Assembly (NCBI GenBank): GCA_946811695.1
Contig: OX328123.1
Location: 155,163,580-155,227,579, forward strand
DNA length: 64,000 nucleotides
Source: Gonocerus acuteangulatus
Taxonomy: Eukaryota; Arthropoda; Insecta; Hemiptera; Coreidae
Direction of reading: 5' to 3'
The translations under genes and the position numbers were made by a program. The notes under the pieces are model-generated. The model saw only the letters and a program-made list of their open reading frames with translations, was not told where the DNA came from and ran no database searches. This document shows positions 1-10,612 of this stretch, piece by piece. Within the stretch, counting starts at the first letter, position 1. The number at the start of each line of letters is the position of its first letter.

Positions 1-355
1 ATTTTTGTTAGTATAGTACTTTAAAGTTTAAGTAAAATAAAAAACAAACTGATAGTGATCGTTTTTTGTATAAAAGACTTAGTCACTAGTAATTGCCTGA
101 ACGATTTATTAACCCTTTGGTGACTCTCAAAATGAGCCTATTCATTAAATTAGTTTATAGGGAATTAATTATAAACAAAGGAGGGGAACATGAAACAAAG
201 CACTGTTTAAGTGTTAAATTTATTTAATCGCTATCAGATTACAATAAAAAAAAAATGAATTCTAAAAATGAAGTTGCTTATTGAATATAGAAAAAACATT
301 TAAAAACTACATTATTTATTAAATTTTAACATGTATTTTTTTGACATGTTAGGAA
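1..355. other. AT-rich sequence without recognisable feature
   Basis: No splice-bounded open frame or repeat partner was found. A TTAA followed by CCCTTTGG near 112-122 looks like a piggyBac-type left end, but no matching right end was seen in the window. Confidence 0.5.
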
Positions 356-388
356 AATTATCCACCAAGATATTCTGAGGTATAAATT

Positions 389-1026
389 TTTCCATATATA
401 GTTTATTTATTGATCCTCAACCTCAGCCAAATATATTGATGAACTAGTTACAATTCCTCATTTTTAAACGTTTCGGCCTCAGGGCCATCCTCATTAACTA
501 GAAGAAAAATAAATTACATGTATTTAAAATTACATTAAAAAATTACCCCCTTTTTTTTTATCCATAAAATGTAAAAATTTTTTAAAAACTATCTTTAACT
601 TATATTACCTTCCTTTCTTAATCCACATATAAACACCCTATTTTCACAATAGCTTGTCATCACATTACATCTAAACTTTAAAACTCTAGGATTTTTCATC
701 TTCTATACATAACACTTTTTTACTCTTTCTTTAAACATTTGAAATTTCCACCAGACCATGTGGCCACAACCTTCCACCATTTTCTATTTACACTATCATC
801 ACATTCCATCTCTAATCCCATATATTAAAAATTATTCATGTCCATTTTACTTATCATATTATACATATCAAAAATAACCCTATATAATTTACATTATTAT
901 ATACCCTTTTTTACCCACCTATCTACATGCATATACCCACATATATATGCATACATACACACCCACATATGTACACCCATTCACCTTTACCACCCTACCC
1001 ACATACATACCCCCATATATATATAC

Positions 1027-1086
<60 letters not shown>

Positions 1087-1104
1087 ATATACATATATCC
1101 ATAT

Positions 1105-1141
<37 letters not shown>

Positions 1142-1270
1142 TACATACATACACATATATATACACGTACACACACACACATACATATATACACATACAC
1201 ATATATATATATACATATATATACACATATATACATACACACACACATATACATACACACACACCCACAC

Positions 1271-1273
<3 letters not shown>
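389..1273. repeat. Left inverted arm of the PLE, with CA/TA microsatellite
   Basis: The arm starts with a stretch whose reverse complement ends the right arm at about 3076. Its inner third (about 1010-1273) is a CA/TA microsatellite that produces long but meaningless reading frames rich in Thr, His, Tyr and Ile. Those frames are not genes. Confidence 0.75.
466..497 (-). ncRNA. Hammerhead-like core in left PLE arm (degenerate)
   Basis: Read on the minus strand this gives ATGAGGA, a TGGCC/GGCC stem with CTGA loop, then GAAAC. The hammerhead core is CTGANGA-stem II-GAAA, so only the first C of the core is changed. Hammerhead motifs in PLE terminal repeats are established in the literature; activity of this copy is unproven and the C-to-A change would be expected to impair cleavage. 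Confidence 0.5.
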
Positions 1274-1305
<32 letters not shown>

Positions 1306-1595
1306 TATACATACGCATACACACATACATATATGCACAATCCATATATACCCGCATACATCCATTTAACTACATCCACCCCACATATAAACACACATTC
1401 CCTCCACACAAAATTCAACCTTCCAACCTACCCCATTATATAATACATGTCCTTTTCTACTCTTTATCACATGTATAAAATGAAATGTACAAAAATAATT
1501 TTTTAGTAAACTACACAAAAATATTTTATATATACTTAAGCAACACAGTATAAAAACATTTTCTTATTGCATATTACAGGTTTTTTTACAGAAGT

Positions 1596-2133
1596 TTATT
1601 TTTTATTTTTATTTAATATTTCCGCATAATGTTTATTTATGTTTTGTGTGTCAGTTTTAAAATTAATTGCACACTCTTCACTTGTAATGTACAGGGATTG
1701 CAAGATCCTTCTCCTTCTCATGTTCCCTTCCCTGTGCAGAATCCTAGGTGCCTCCAAGTCAAATTTATGCTCTGCTGCCATTACATGTTCAACTAAGGCA
1801 GTTTTATTAGGGTATTTAGCCTTATTTTTTGCATCATACAGATGTTGCTTTAATCTTTCCCCTATGTACTGCCCCGTCTCCCCTATGTATACCGCTGGGC
1901 AATTTAGGCAATCCAATTGGTACACCAAATCTGCTTTCTTTCCCATATTTTCTTTATCCTTCAGGTCATCATATACCTTCTTTACCTTGTTTACCGGTTT
2001 ATGAGCAATTCTGAACTCATCCACATCGAACTCCCTTAACGCCCTTCCAATATGCTCACTCAGCCCTTTTACATAGGTGCATTTAACATATTTGTTTACT
2101 TTATTATTATTAACTATTGTTTCCGATTCCTTA
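1596..2133 (-). pseudogene. PLE GIY-YIG endonuclease domain, truncated
   Basis: The minus-strand frame encodes about 175 residues that resemble the C-terminal GIY-YIG endonuclease of Penelope-like retroelements. Visible features are the CLNC pair followed by AVYIGETGQ (the GIY-YIG variant), an Arg in GERLKQH, TALVEH-M--EH with conserved His, and the basic R-RRRILQS helix before the stop. The Cys pair ahead of YIGET is typical of PLE endonucleases. The open frame runs on upstream into the microsatellite (to 2537), which is translation of repeat rather than protein. No reverse transcriptase precedes it, so this copy cannot be autonomous. Confidence 0.85.
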
Positions 2134-2146
2134 TTATTTTTATTTA

Positions 2147-2198
2147 TGTGTGGGTGTGTGTGTATGTATATGTGTGTGTGTATGTATATATGTGTATA

Positions 2199-2243
<45 letters not shown>

Positions 2244-2300
2244 ATGTGTATATATGTATGTGTGTGTGTGTATGTGTATGTGTATATATATGTGTATGTA

Positions 2301-2367
<67 letters not shown>

Positions 2368-3076
2368 ATATGGATATATGTATATATATATATATATGTA
2401 TATGTATATATAGATATATATATGTATATATATATATGTATATATATATGGGGGTATGTATGTGGGTAGGGTGGTAAAGGTGAATGGGTGTACATATGTG
2501 GGTGTGTATGTATGTATATATATGTGGGTATATGCATGTAGATAGGTGGGTAAAAAAGGGTATATAATAATGTAAATTATATAGGGTTATTTTTGATATG
2601 TATAATATGATAAGTAAAATGGACATGAATAATTTTTAATATATGGGATTAGAGATGGAATGTGATGATAGTGTAAATAGAAAATGGTGGAAGGTTGTGG
2701 CCACATGGTCTGGTGGAAATTTCAAATGTTTAAAGAAAGAGTAAAAAAGTGTTATGTATAGAAGATGAAAAATCCTAGAGTTTTAAAGTTTAGATGTAAT
2801 GTGATGACAAGCTATTGTGAAAATAGGGTGTTTATATGTGGATTAAGAAAGGAAGGTAATATAAGTTAAAGATAGTTTTTAAAAAATTTTTACATTGTAT
2901 GGATAAAAAAAAAGGGGGTAATTTTTTAATGTAATTTTAAATACATGTAATTTATTTTTCTTCTAGTTAATGAGGATGGCCCTGAGGCCGAAACGTTTAA
3001 AAATGAGGAATTGTAACTAGTTCATCAATATATTTGGCTGAGGTTGAGGATCAATAAATAAACTATATATGGAAAT
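2147..3076. repeat. Right inverted arm of the PLE
   Basis: This is the inverted copy of 389-1273, including a TG/TA microsatellite at 2150-2450. Outside the microsatellite the match runs through the hammerhead-like motif to the outer end with very few differences, apart from microsatellite length. Confidence 0.75.
2970..2996 (+). ncRNA. Hammerhead-like core in right PLE arm (degenerate)
   Basis: Same motif as in the left arm: ATGAGGA at 2970-2976, a short GGCC/GGCC stem with CTGA loop, GAAAC at 2990-2994. The first core base is A instead of C in both arms. Confidence 0.5.
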
Positions 3077-3145
3077 GTATTTTTTTTTTTTTAATTATCC
3101 TTTTTTTTTACCCGAAAAAAAGGAAGGAATTCTGTGGTCAGTCTA

Positions 3146-3378
3146 ATTTAAAAGCACAATTGGTTTGATCTATTCCTCAGACCTTAAGAAGTCCTTTATT
3201 TATTTATTCATTTTACAACGTTTCGGCCTTCAGACCCGTTTTCAATATCTTATTTCGAGCAGCCTCTTTTTTAAAACCCTTAAGTTTAGGCCTTTTCATC
3301 CTGGCAATTCTTCTCATAAAACACCACCATTTATTAAGGTCTGAGGAATGGATCAAAACAATTGTGCTTTTAAATTTT
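3146..3378. mobile_element. Short foldback element with hammerhead-like relic
   Basis: About 40 bp at 3146-3187 reappears inverted at 3335-3378. Inside, on the minus strand at 3217-3249, lies TTGAAAA, a GGGTC/GGCC-type stem and CCGAAACG, a decayed hammerhead core. The design (short inverted ends plus a hammerhead relic) matches the larger PLE arms, so this is probably an arm pair with everything else deleted. Confidence 0.5.
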
Positions 3379-3520
3379 ACAATGATAAATTAAAATTTAA
3401 TTTATGTGATACAGACTAGAATTAAAATGGGGCAGCCATAAACAAATAAATTTAATTAAAATGTAGATAATATAATATTAATTTTTTACTGAAAATGTGA
3501 CAGTTCATTTTCTTTTTTAA

Positions 3521-4369
3521 CCCTCCTCGGCCCAGGTGTTCTCTAAAACAAGAAGACCCGGGTGGGACAAGTTCTCACCCCAGTCAAAAAATCTGTAATT
3601 TCAACACATAAAAAATAATTTGGGCTTTCAAATATATATGTTTTAAAGCATAATTTCCAATACTTGCATATTAATTTTCAGGGTGGTAAGAAAATTAAAT
3701 TTGTTAAGAATAAAGAAAAGTATTTATTTGAAACATGAATAAACACAAAAAAAATCTTAGGAAATAATAAATTAATTATTGTTTCTACAGTCATTACATA
3801 ATACTGATTTTAAAGAATGTTGAGGGCATAAAAATTGATAACATTTGAGCCAGTTTGATTATAATTTAGAATCCTTGTTCCTCAGACAGAAGAAACATCT
3901 TCCTAACCAAACGCTTCCCTAGCTCGAGAAGAAATAAATGCCTACTATCAATCCATTCAAGATGAACTCTCTTCTTTAAGAGAAACAAATTGACAGCTGC
4001 AATATTGGCGATTACAAGAGCACTTTTACACCATTTTGTCCATTGTATCCACGGCTCCTTTTGTTGAATTATAACGCTGTATAATTTTTTTGTCATTAGA
4101 TAGTGTATTTGCATGGCGATCAGAATACAAAAGAATGACACCGCGTTTTCGTTTTGTTACATATGATACTAAAGTGACTTCGTTTTGGAAACCAAAAATA
4201 GAAGAAAACAACTTTTGGCCCCTTCGAAGGTAAAAATTCTGGTGGGGTAAAAGTGCAAAGTTCCGATAAGGGTGAGATTTTTTTCTCAGTAATTATTCAT
4301 TCTAAAATTCGTGAAGGGACTTCTCGATCCCGCTGGGGTGACATCTCAACCCACCCAGGCCTAGGAGGG
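3521..4369 (-). mobile_element. piggyBac-type element, internally deleted
   Basis: The left end CCCTCCTCGGCCCAGG follows TTAA (3517-3520); the right end is its inverted near-match, ending at 4369 and followed by CTAA, a one-base-altered TTAA. Further subterminal inverted matches are present. The inside holds the C-terminal part of a piggyBac transposase on the minus strand. TTAA targeting and the transposase make the superfamily clear. Confidence 0.85.
3866..4211 (-). pseudogene. piggyBac transposase fragment with frameshift
   Basis: Two overlapping minus-strand frames (4211-4026 and 4141-3866) carry consecutive parts of a piggyBac DDE transposase. The first has SYVTKRKRGVILLYSD then YNSTKGAVDTMDKM. 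The aspartates of the KGxVDxxD box correspond to the third catalytic position of the family. The second continues IANIAAVNLFLLKK and LFLLELGKRLV, matching the region after the catalytic core. The N-terminal half with the first two catalytic aspartates is missing and a frameshift separates the pieces, so it is dead. Confidence 0.85.
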
Positions 4370-4937
4370 CTAACAGAGTGGTATTATTTTTAACACTATT
4401 TTCCAATACTAATTTTATGTGAAAGATTTAAGTATTTAAGGCAAGAGTTATGTTCTTGGTTTTAGTCACGTGAAGATGAGGGAAAATATGTTATGTGTTT
4501 TAAAACATTGTGTGTATCTACTTTATCAAGTGACAATTTGGATCATCTTGTGCTTACTTTTTGGAAGCTCTCTTGTGTAAGTCCACCATTAATATTGGAC
4601 GTTTCTTTAAAAAAATGTTTCCAATCTTCTATCTGTCATCTTTTATGTGCGAAAAGTTTCTCTTTTTTTTAATACCAATCCTATTAATACCGATGGACTT
4701 AGTCCCTCCGGCAAATTTCATTTTCTTCGGATTAAAATTATTAATGAAAAATTTAAATGCCTTAATGATTTAATTACCTGCTGCTTTTTCCTTTTTGTAG
4801 CTTATGTTTAGTTAATAAAAAATATATCATATAATTTTCACAAAATAATGCACTTTTAGAGTAAACTGAATGACTCATGTGTCTATCGATATCAAAACAT
4901 AATTTTTTTATTTCTCTTTTATCTGTATTACACATAG
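4370..4937. other. Gr-upstream sequence, no certain exon
   Basis: Lies between the piggyBac relic and the first certain Gr exon. A short + frame (4561-4773) is hydrophobic and ends FGLKLLMKNLNAL, vaguely like the intracellular stretch before the fifth membrane segment of Gr proteins. It reaches a stop with no usable splice donor. It may be decayed receptor sequence or chance. Confidence 0.3.
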
Positions 4938-5120
4938 AGAAAGACAATTTTTCAGCTTCTCCTCATAGTTGGATCGAATTTCCTGTTATCGACAATAGAT
5001 GCTTTCTTGATTGTCACAGAGGCTAACATCCCTACCTTAATTCTGTATGGTGGCTGGTGCGGTGCCTCTGCAGCATTCCCCTTTCAGATTGTATACGCGA
5101 TTGATCACCTTCTACAAAAG
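4938..5120 (+). CDS. Gustatory receptor, third-last coding intron boundary: exon with two membrane segments
   Basis: Internal exon of an insect gustatory receptor, a seven-pass ligand-gated channel of chemosensory neurons. It has 61 codons, phase 0 at both ends, with acceptor TTACACATAG and donor AAG/GTATGA. An in-frame AG at 4954-4955 is an alternative acceptor. The frame reads FQLLLIVGSNFLLSTIDAF, then a second hydrophobic stretch with LILYGGWCGASAAFPFQIV, and ends AIDHLLQK, fitting the fifth and sixth membrane segments. The preceding intron removes whatever encodes the N-terminal two-thirds, which was not found in the window and probably lies upstream. Assignment rests on linkage to the next three exons in the same phase. 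Confidence 0.82.
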
Positions 5121-5199
5121 GTATGACAAAATCACAATACTATCCTTGAAATAATTTTTTTTTGGTAAGAGTCATAACAAATAATATTTCTGTTTACAG

Positions 5200-5271
5200 A
5201 GAAATGAATTTAATAATGCTTTGAATACATTAATTGCCAAAGGACATGTGTTTTCTTCAGCATCAGAGAGC
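5200..5271 (+). CDS. Gustatory receptor, intracellular-loop exon
   Basis: Exon of 24 codons, phase 0 on both sides, after a 79-bp intron (5121-5199) with acceptor TGTTTACAG; donor AGC/GTAAGA. It encodes a polar stretch beginning RNEFNNALNTLIAKG, the kind of cytoplasmic loop found between membrane segments 6 and 7 of Gr proteins. Three phase-0 introns near the 3' end are a known ancestral feature of the insect Gr family, and this exon sits between the first and second of them. Confidence 0.82.
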
Positions 5272-5362
5272 GTAAGAAAATAAAATACTTTTGTCACATA
5301 TTATTTTTATAAAATAATTAGTGAAATAATATCAAGCATATATCTTAACTCAGAAAAAAAAG

Positions 5363-6280
5363 TCCGTCACGCAGGAGCTGCATAACTAAGCACTTTCCTC
5401 GGAATTTGGGTAGTGTAGACTGGTTTCCAGAACAATTGGCTTAAAATATCCTACATAAATAAAATAAAAACATGAATAGTTCTCTTTTAATTTTGTAATG
5501 AGCAACTGTTCAATTGTCAAGTTTGTAATAAATTTGCTTCCAGAGCTATGCTTATACATGGTACTACACTACTTAATAAATACAAAAAAACTTCATATTT
5601 TCGTCTTTTGATCTGACGCAGGAACTGGATGCAGTCCCTCTTGTGGGAGATAGCGCTTCTTGCGGCGGCCTTGCGAACCTACGTCTGGCGGGCTATTCTA
5701 TTGAAATATATTACAAAGTAAACCCTCCCTTCCGATTGACCGATTTAGCTCATTTTTACAACACATCTTTCCCATGAGTTACCCACGACGTATACCGCGT
5801 TTCGTTACAATACAGAAGAAATTACGACCGGTATGAGTATATTAGTAATTTGGGTCCGGAGTAAACCCCCGTTCATAATGAACCGATTTAGTTTATTTTT
5901 ACAACACATTTTTACCTGTAGATTACCACTACGAATGCCGAGTTTCGTCTAAATATAACAAAAATCAAGGCTGTTAGTGGCGAATTGGTATTGTGGGTCC
6001 AAATTAAACCCCCCCTTCTAATGAACCGATTTAGTTTATTTTTACATCTCGCTTTTCTCTCTAGATTACCACAACGAATACCGAGTTTCGTTGAAATATA
6101 ACAAATATGCCGGCTGGCATGGTCAAATTAGTGTTTTGGGTTCGGGGTAAATCCCCCCCCCCCCTTCCGGTGGAACGATTTTGGTGGTTAACGAACTTGT
6201 TCAATCGTTTGCTAATTGAATGTTATATACCAAGTTTCGTGACGAAAAAACAAAAACTCTGGCCGCTATCGTGTTAACAG

Positions 6281-6344
<64 letters not shown>

Positions 6345-6465
6345 TTTAACGGGGGTCATTTTTAGTGTCTTCTAGGTAGGATCGATAAAGATTTGAAGAA
6401 CTTTTTCAAAAATTCCGTCATGAGCGCAACCTCAATAGCTACTTTCCTTTGGAGGAAAGAGCTAA
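5363..6465 (+). mobile_element. Helentron/DINE-like non-autonomous repeat, copy A
   Basis: Starts TCCGTCACGCAGGAGC and ends with a hairpin (CTTTCC...GGAAAG) just before CTAA. The interior has four or so diverged direct units of about 130 bp, each with a C-rich run, a CCGATTTAGTTTATTTTTAC-like box and a GAGTTTCGT box, then a CA/TA microsatellite at 6282-6341. Other copies: 16265-17322 and 59282-60525 (reverse), partial at 11746 and 14618. TC at the 5' end and CTRR after a 3' hairpin suggest Helitron/Helentron ancestry, but the hairpin lies only two bases from CTAA, closer than in classic Helitrons. No coding capacity. Confidence 0.6.
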
Positions 6466-6988
6466 AAATTTCTATAAGCCTTATTATTAGGGGAGAAATC
6501 AATTGGGCTCTCACAAGGATGTTTCTGATTTCATGAAGTTATAGTTATTAATTTAGTGAAATAACTAATTCATTATTCATACCTTATAATATTTCATGAA
6601 ATAATTAAAACAAATAATTTACAATAATAATTGTAAATTACTAGGAGAATAACTAAGATAATTTCGGAGGAGTGAGTTTCTCAAGAGTGCTCCAAGCATT
6701 CAAATCCATCCATTTTTGGGGCAGCACAGCTTCTGATTTATAGGTTTATAACTGTTCTTTTACCTATAAGTAAACAAAGTCTATTAGTCCCAGATTTCTC
6801 CACGCAAGTACCCCTATTGTGAAGATGTTTATTCATGTTTCACCAAATAATGACTTTTTTTTTACTATTATAATACTTTTTTTGGATTACATATTCTTTT
6901 CAGAATAAAGGAAAAATTAACAAAAATAGTGAAATAAGTAATAATTTACAATGTAGTTATTTTAAGTAAAGAAAAAAATAATGATTAA
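6466..6988. other. AT-rich intronic spacer
   Basis: Several short inverted AT stretches are present (for example round 6600-6650). No coding frame or repeat partner was recognised. Confidence 0.4.
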
Positions 6989-7679
6989 CCCGGGAAAGGT
7001 AGCAAGGGTCGATTTAGGTAGCACTTCGTCGCTAAGACGAAGGTGCTTAATTTTGCTTTAAATGGAGCCATATCATTTTGTAAATGCAATATTGTAATAT
7101 TATAATATTCTCAACATTAAGTTTGACATAATATTTCTCTTTTTATGCTTATTTCATTCCTCAAAACTAATACATTTCAATTTTGTTTTGTCAGTTGGCT
7201 ATTAAGAGCTTTAACCCTTTGTTGCATCGTGATGCCTGCAGGCATCATATTATATTTTAGACTCCCAGAGCACTATGTCGAGTTTTTTTAAATTATATTT
7301 TGTTTCCTGTAAGCATCAACAAGTTTCAAAGTGACTGGAAGGTTTTGAGCATCGTACTTTGTTCCCAAGCAGGAATAAACAAGTTAATGTTTACAAAACC
7401 AGGAGTCTCACTTCTGACCCTAGGGGACCCGTTTCCCAAGGCCACAATACTATTAAAAACGTCCATTCTGCCCTAAAAGAAATCGTACTCCTTAGTATTA
7501 GTGGTGTATTTTACGAAGTGAAAGTTTGTTTTATTGAAGTTTTATTTTTTGTGCCAATTTTTGTGGTTGTTCATATGTTTCCTGTGGGCACCATCGTGCA
7601 TCTGGTACCGAGGTCCGAGCGATGGATTATCTGATCGATAATGGAGAGAGGAGAAACAGATTTTTCATATAATCACAGC

Positions 7680-8411
7680 ACCAGATGATAGTGCGGATGA
7701 TGAAGATGTCGATGGCAATGTTCTTTCTGAACCTCGGCGTATTTTCTGCCAATGTTTTAGAGGTAATGGCGATGATTTGAATGGTCCCTTCTCAGATTTG
7801 AATGATTTGTTTGAGGATGTACTCCCTGATGTATCTCAGAAGATGAGATGCAGGATGGAAAACTGCAAGAACCAAACTTGTGGTTACTGTGATAAATGTA
7901 AACTTTATTTCACTCCTTCCTAATGTCAAAGAATGCGCTTCCGGTCTGCGGGTCGTGCAATGTGCAACTCACAGTAAAGCATATTTTGACGAATTGCAGG
8001 GCTTATGAACATTTAAAAGAACAACATCAACTACCAGACTCTATTGATGAAATATTAGCCGATGACCCCAAACAAATAGCAAGACTTTTTGACTTTCTAG
8101 AAGAGCCAGAATTAATCAGCAAAATTTAATCAGTCCGGAGATAACTAAAATCAATATCACCACCGAAGTTAAATGATATGCTGCTCATTGAAGAGAATGG
8201 CTCCTGACAAGATTCATTTAAAATATATGTTCGCGAATAATCTTTGATGATTACAACCATCACGGATTACTCGCTTCTCAAAGAAATGGCGTTAATGACC
8301 GAAAAGGTTGACATGACATAAAAAGAATAAAAAAAAAAAAAAAAAAAACTTTATTTGTGTTTAACTAAAGGCAAATCATGTTTCAAGGATTGCCATTTGT
8401 GATTTTGATGA
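7680..8411 (+). pseudogene. piggyBac transposase termini, core deleted and C-terminus split
   Basis: The + frame from about 7680 reads APDDSADDEDVDG, an acidic N-terminal-like stretch, then runs into CRMENCKNQTCGYCDKCK, a Cys-rich zinc-binding pattern typical of the piggyBac C-terminus. The domain is broken at 7910 and resumes at 8346 as KLYLCLTKGKSCFKDCH followed by a stop. The two halves join exactly when the LINE and one target duplication are removed. The DDE catalytic domain is missing. Confidence 0.8.
7911..8345 (+). mobile_element. 5'-truncated LINE inside the piggyBac element
   Basis: Encodes the extreme C-terminus of a non-LTR retrotransposon ORF2 (7923-8129): VCGSCN...VKHILTNC gives the CCHC-like knuckle after RNase H in Jockey/I-type elements, then DSIDEILADDPKQIARLFDF. 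It ends in an A-rich tail (8326-8345). Target duplication AAACTTTATTT occurs at 7900-7910 and 8346-8356. 5' truncation, poly-A and a variable-length duplication are the expected marks of target-primed reverse transcription. Confidence 0.88.
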
Positions 8412-8972
8412 AAGAGTAGAGAGTTATTTTTAACTTTAACTCATAAATTCTTTATATGTTTCAATAAATGTAAATGCTTATACATGTTTATTCACAAAAA
8501 CATCTTTCAGTTTTCATAAATTTCTCGAAAAAAAAAACTCGATGAATTTTTTTCCATATTTTTCTTGTTATCCTGAGGCCTATTTCCACCTCGCAGATTT
8601 TTTTTATGAGAAAAGAAAAAATCATGCATCAAAGGGTTAAGTTATCGCCGTCTACTAAGATGCTTCGAGGGATTTAGTTCGTACTAGTTATGACTGTAAA
8701 TCACAAAACTATGTGTCCGCAATATTCAATATGTTGTAAAAAAGAAAACATAAAGGCCAGCGATGAGCCTTACGGGTGCAGTTATGATCGGAGCACATTC
8801 TCTCAAAAACATTATATACAGTAACAATGTCTGATGTTTGGGTTTGGTCCTCTAATCAAGTGTTTTGATGTATACTAGAAACTAGTAACTGTTTTATTTC
8901 CTTTGGTTTCAAAAAAATAAAATGAAAATGAATAGGCTTCTAAAGGTAGCACTTAGTTTGCAAGACTAACGG

Positions 8973-8975
<3 letters not shown>

Positions 8976-9050
<75 letters not shown>
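8976..9050. repeat. (AT)n microsatellite
   Basis: About 75 bp of uninterrupted TA dinucleotides inside the right part of the outer piggyBac-type element. Confidence 0.95.
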
Positions 9051-9052
<2 letters not shown>

Positions 9053-9279
9053 ATAAGAGTTGGTCTTGCCGACTTCGTTACTTCAGAAAAATAAATGGAA
9101 TAATTGACTTCTCAATGAAAACAGACCTTGACCTTACAGTATCTAGTGTGTTACTAAGAGGTGGTAGAACTCCTAGTAATTGGGCAATCTAGTGGTGGGG
9201 GGTCGTCTGTAAATCACACAAGTATGCGGACTCATCGTCGTCTGGACGAGTCCTACTTTTCCCGGGTTAAAACCATTAA

Positions 9280-10222
9280 CCCTTTCCGTACGCAATGAGC
9301 CGCAAGGAGTGTGTTCTGCTGTACGGGATACTAGCACCCGGCTTCGGGCCCCCTGTACGGGATACTTTTCCCACTCTCGGTCACAGCGCCTCGACTTTCA
9401 GCGATCTCCTCGCCGTACTTAAACTCGTCTTTTATTATTTTGATTTTTATTTTGCTTAATAATTAATAATTATTAATTTTTATTTATGCTGAATTAGTTT
9501 GGCATTTAAATAATTATTTTAAGTTGAATAACTTTCTTTAAAAATAAGTAATAAAAAAGCTATTTTATATATAAGAGTAAAAAAAGAAGGTTTCTTTTCA
9601 GTTACCATTTGCCCTTTCTTTTATGAATAATTAGCAAGGGACTTAAATACTCAATAACTACGGCAAATAAATTTTCCATCTTCATTTTTGATCCGTGACT
9701 TTGTACACCGGCGGAGTTAATTTTTTTTTATGTATAAAATTTAGTTACAAAAACAAAAGCATAGTTATAAATATTTACAGTTAATTCAATGAATTATTTA
9801 ATTAAATGTGTAATATATTAAACATTTTAATAAAATATTATTTTTTTTTTTTTAAATGGAGGACACGCAATAAAAAAAAAACAGTTTTTCTAAATTTAAC
9901 AAAACACAAATATAAGATGTTAACTTCAGGACTAAAAGTTAACTGATTTTACAATAAATGCTGTTAGGAATGTACAGAAGTATAAAAACAAACGGTAATT
10001 TGACTAGGGTTGACAGGCTAACTGGGCGGAGAAGGCAACGAGTTCTAATTCGACTGAAAACGACCAAAAACTCCATTCAAATGCCATCTTGTAATAGTCA
10101 GGAATACTAGAAGTACAATACGGTAACGCTAGAGAGCTCTAAAGTCGAGAAATGAAAAGATAAAGAATGCGAGAGATACGCCGAGCTCTCGACTGCTGGA
10201 TCGGTCCACGGTACGGAAAGGG
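9280..10222. mobile_element. Non-autonomous piggyBac-type element, 943 bp
   Basis: CCCTTTCCGTAC follows TTAA at 9276-9279; GTACGGAAAGGG precedes TTAA at 10223-10226. The 12-bp ends are perfect inverted repeats. No transposase-like frame was found inside. It begins only 13 bases after the outer piggyBac-type element ends. Confidence 0.85.
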
Positions 10223-10278
10223 TTAATACAAAAGAAAAAACAAAGAAACTAGACAATAACTACAGTAAATAATTATTA

Positions 10279-10612
10279 TATGTGGGCTTTAGCTTGTCTA
10301 AAAGGCAGTATGTGGGCTTTAGCTTGTCTAAAAGGCAGTATGTGGGCTTTTGCTTGTCTAAAAGGCAGTATGTGGGCTTTAGCTTGTCTAAAAGGCAGTA
10401 TGTGGGCTTTAGCTTGTCTAAAAGGCAGTATGTGGGCTTTAGCTTGTCTAAAAGGCAGTATGTGGGCTTTAGCTTGTCTAAAAGGCAGTATGTGGGCTTT
10501 AGCTTGTCTAAAAGGCAGTATGTGGGCTTTAGCTTGTCTAAAAGGCAGTATGTGGGCTTTAGCTTGTCTAAAAGGCAGTATGTGGGCTTTAGCTTGTCTA
10601 AAAGGCAGTATG
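10279..10612. repeat. 30-bp minisatellite, 11 copies
   Basis: Eleven tandem copies of a 30-bp unit containing GGGCTTTAGCTTGTCTAAAA, nearly identical (one copy has T for A). The unit length is a multiple of three and free of stops in several frames, so long frames appear on both strands (a ten-residue repeat LPFRQAKAHI on the minus strand). This is a by-product of the period, not evidence of a protein. Confidence 0.95.

Larger units (their letters stand above)
364..3092 (-). mobile_element. Penelope-like element with two inverted arms and an endonuclease-only remnant
   Basis: The left arm (389-1273) and right arm (2147-3076) are near-identical inverted copies. They enclose a minus-strand GIY-YIG endonuclease remnant at 1596-2133. 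PLEs encode a reverse transcriptase followed by a GIY-YIG endonuclease and often carry long-terminal-repeat-like arms in unusual orientation; here the reverse transcriptase is absent. The flanks share aattatcc at 356-363 and 3093-3100, a possible 8-bp target duplication. Both arms carry a hammerhead-like motif. Arm identity outside the microsatellite looks very high, suggesting recent insertion or gene conversion. Confidence 0.7.
7215..8636 (+). mobile_element. Inner piggyBac-type element with terminal pieces of transposase
   Basis: TTAA (7211-7214) precedes CCCTTTGTTGCAT; the right end is the inverted CCCTTTGATGCAT followed by TTAA at 8637-8640. The interior carries an acidic stretch near 7680-7740 and the cysteine-rich C-terminal domain of a piggyBac transposase, split by a LINE (7911-8345). 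The catalytic core is deleted, a classic internally deleted derivative. Confidence 0.85.
6989..9266. mobile_element. Outer piggyBac-type element hosting a second one
   Basis: CCCGGGAAAGGTAGCA follows TTAA (6985-6988). The inverted near-match, ending CCCGGG at 9266, precedes TTAA (9267-9270). Fourteen of the first sixteen terminal bases pair. The internal part is interrupted by another TTAA-flanked element (7215-8636) and by an AT microsatellite. Without these it would be short and non-coding, so it is a non-autonomous copy. Confidence 0.7.

Noticed and set aside
112..135. Left end of a piggyBac-type element
   Set aside because: TTAACCCTTTGGTGA fits the pattern but no inverted partner followed by TTAA was found downstream.
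838..1478. Long overlapping frames on both strands rich in Thr, His, Tyr and Ile
   Set aside because: They are translations of the CA/TA microsatellite in the PLE arms; the same holds for 2052-2626.
4561..4773. Upstream Gr exon
   Set aside because: Hydrophobic and faintly receptor-like, but it ends in a stop without a splice donor and has no clear start.
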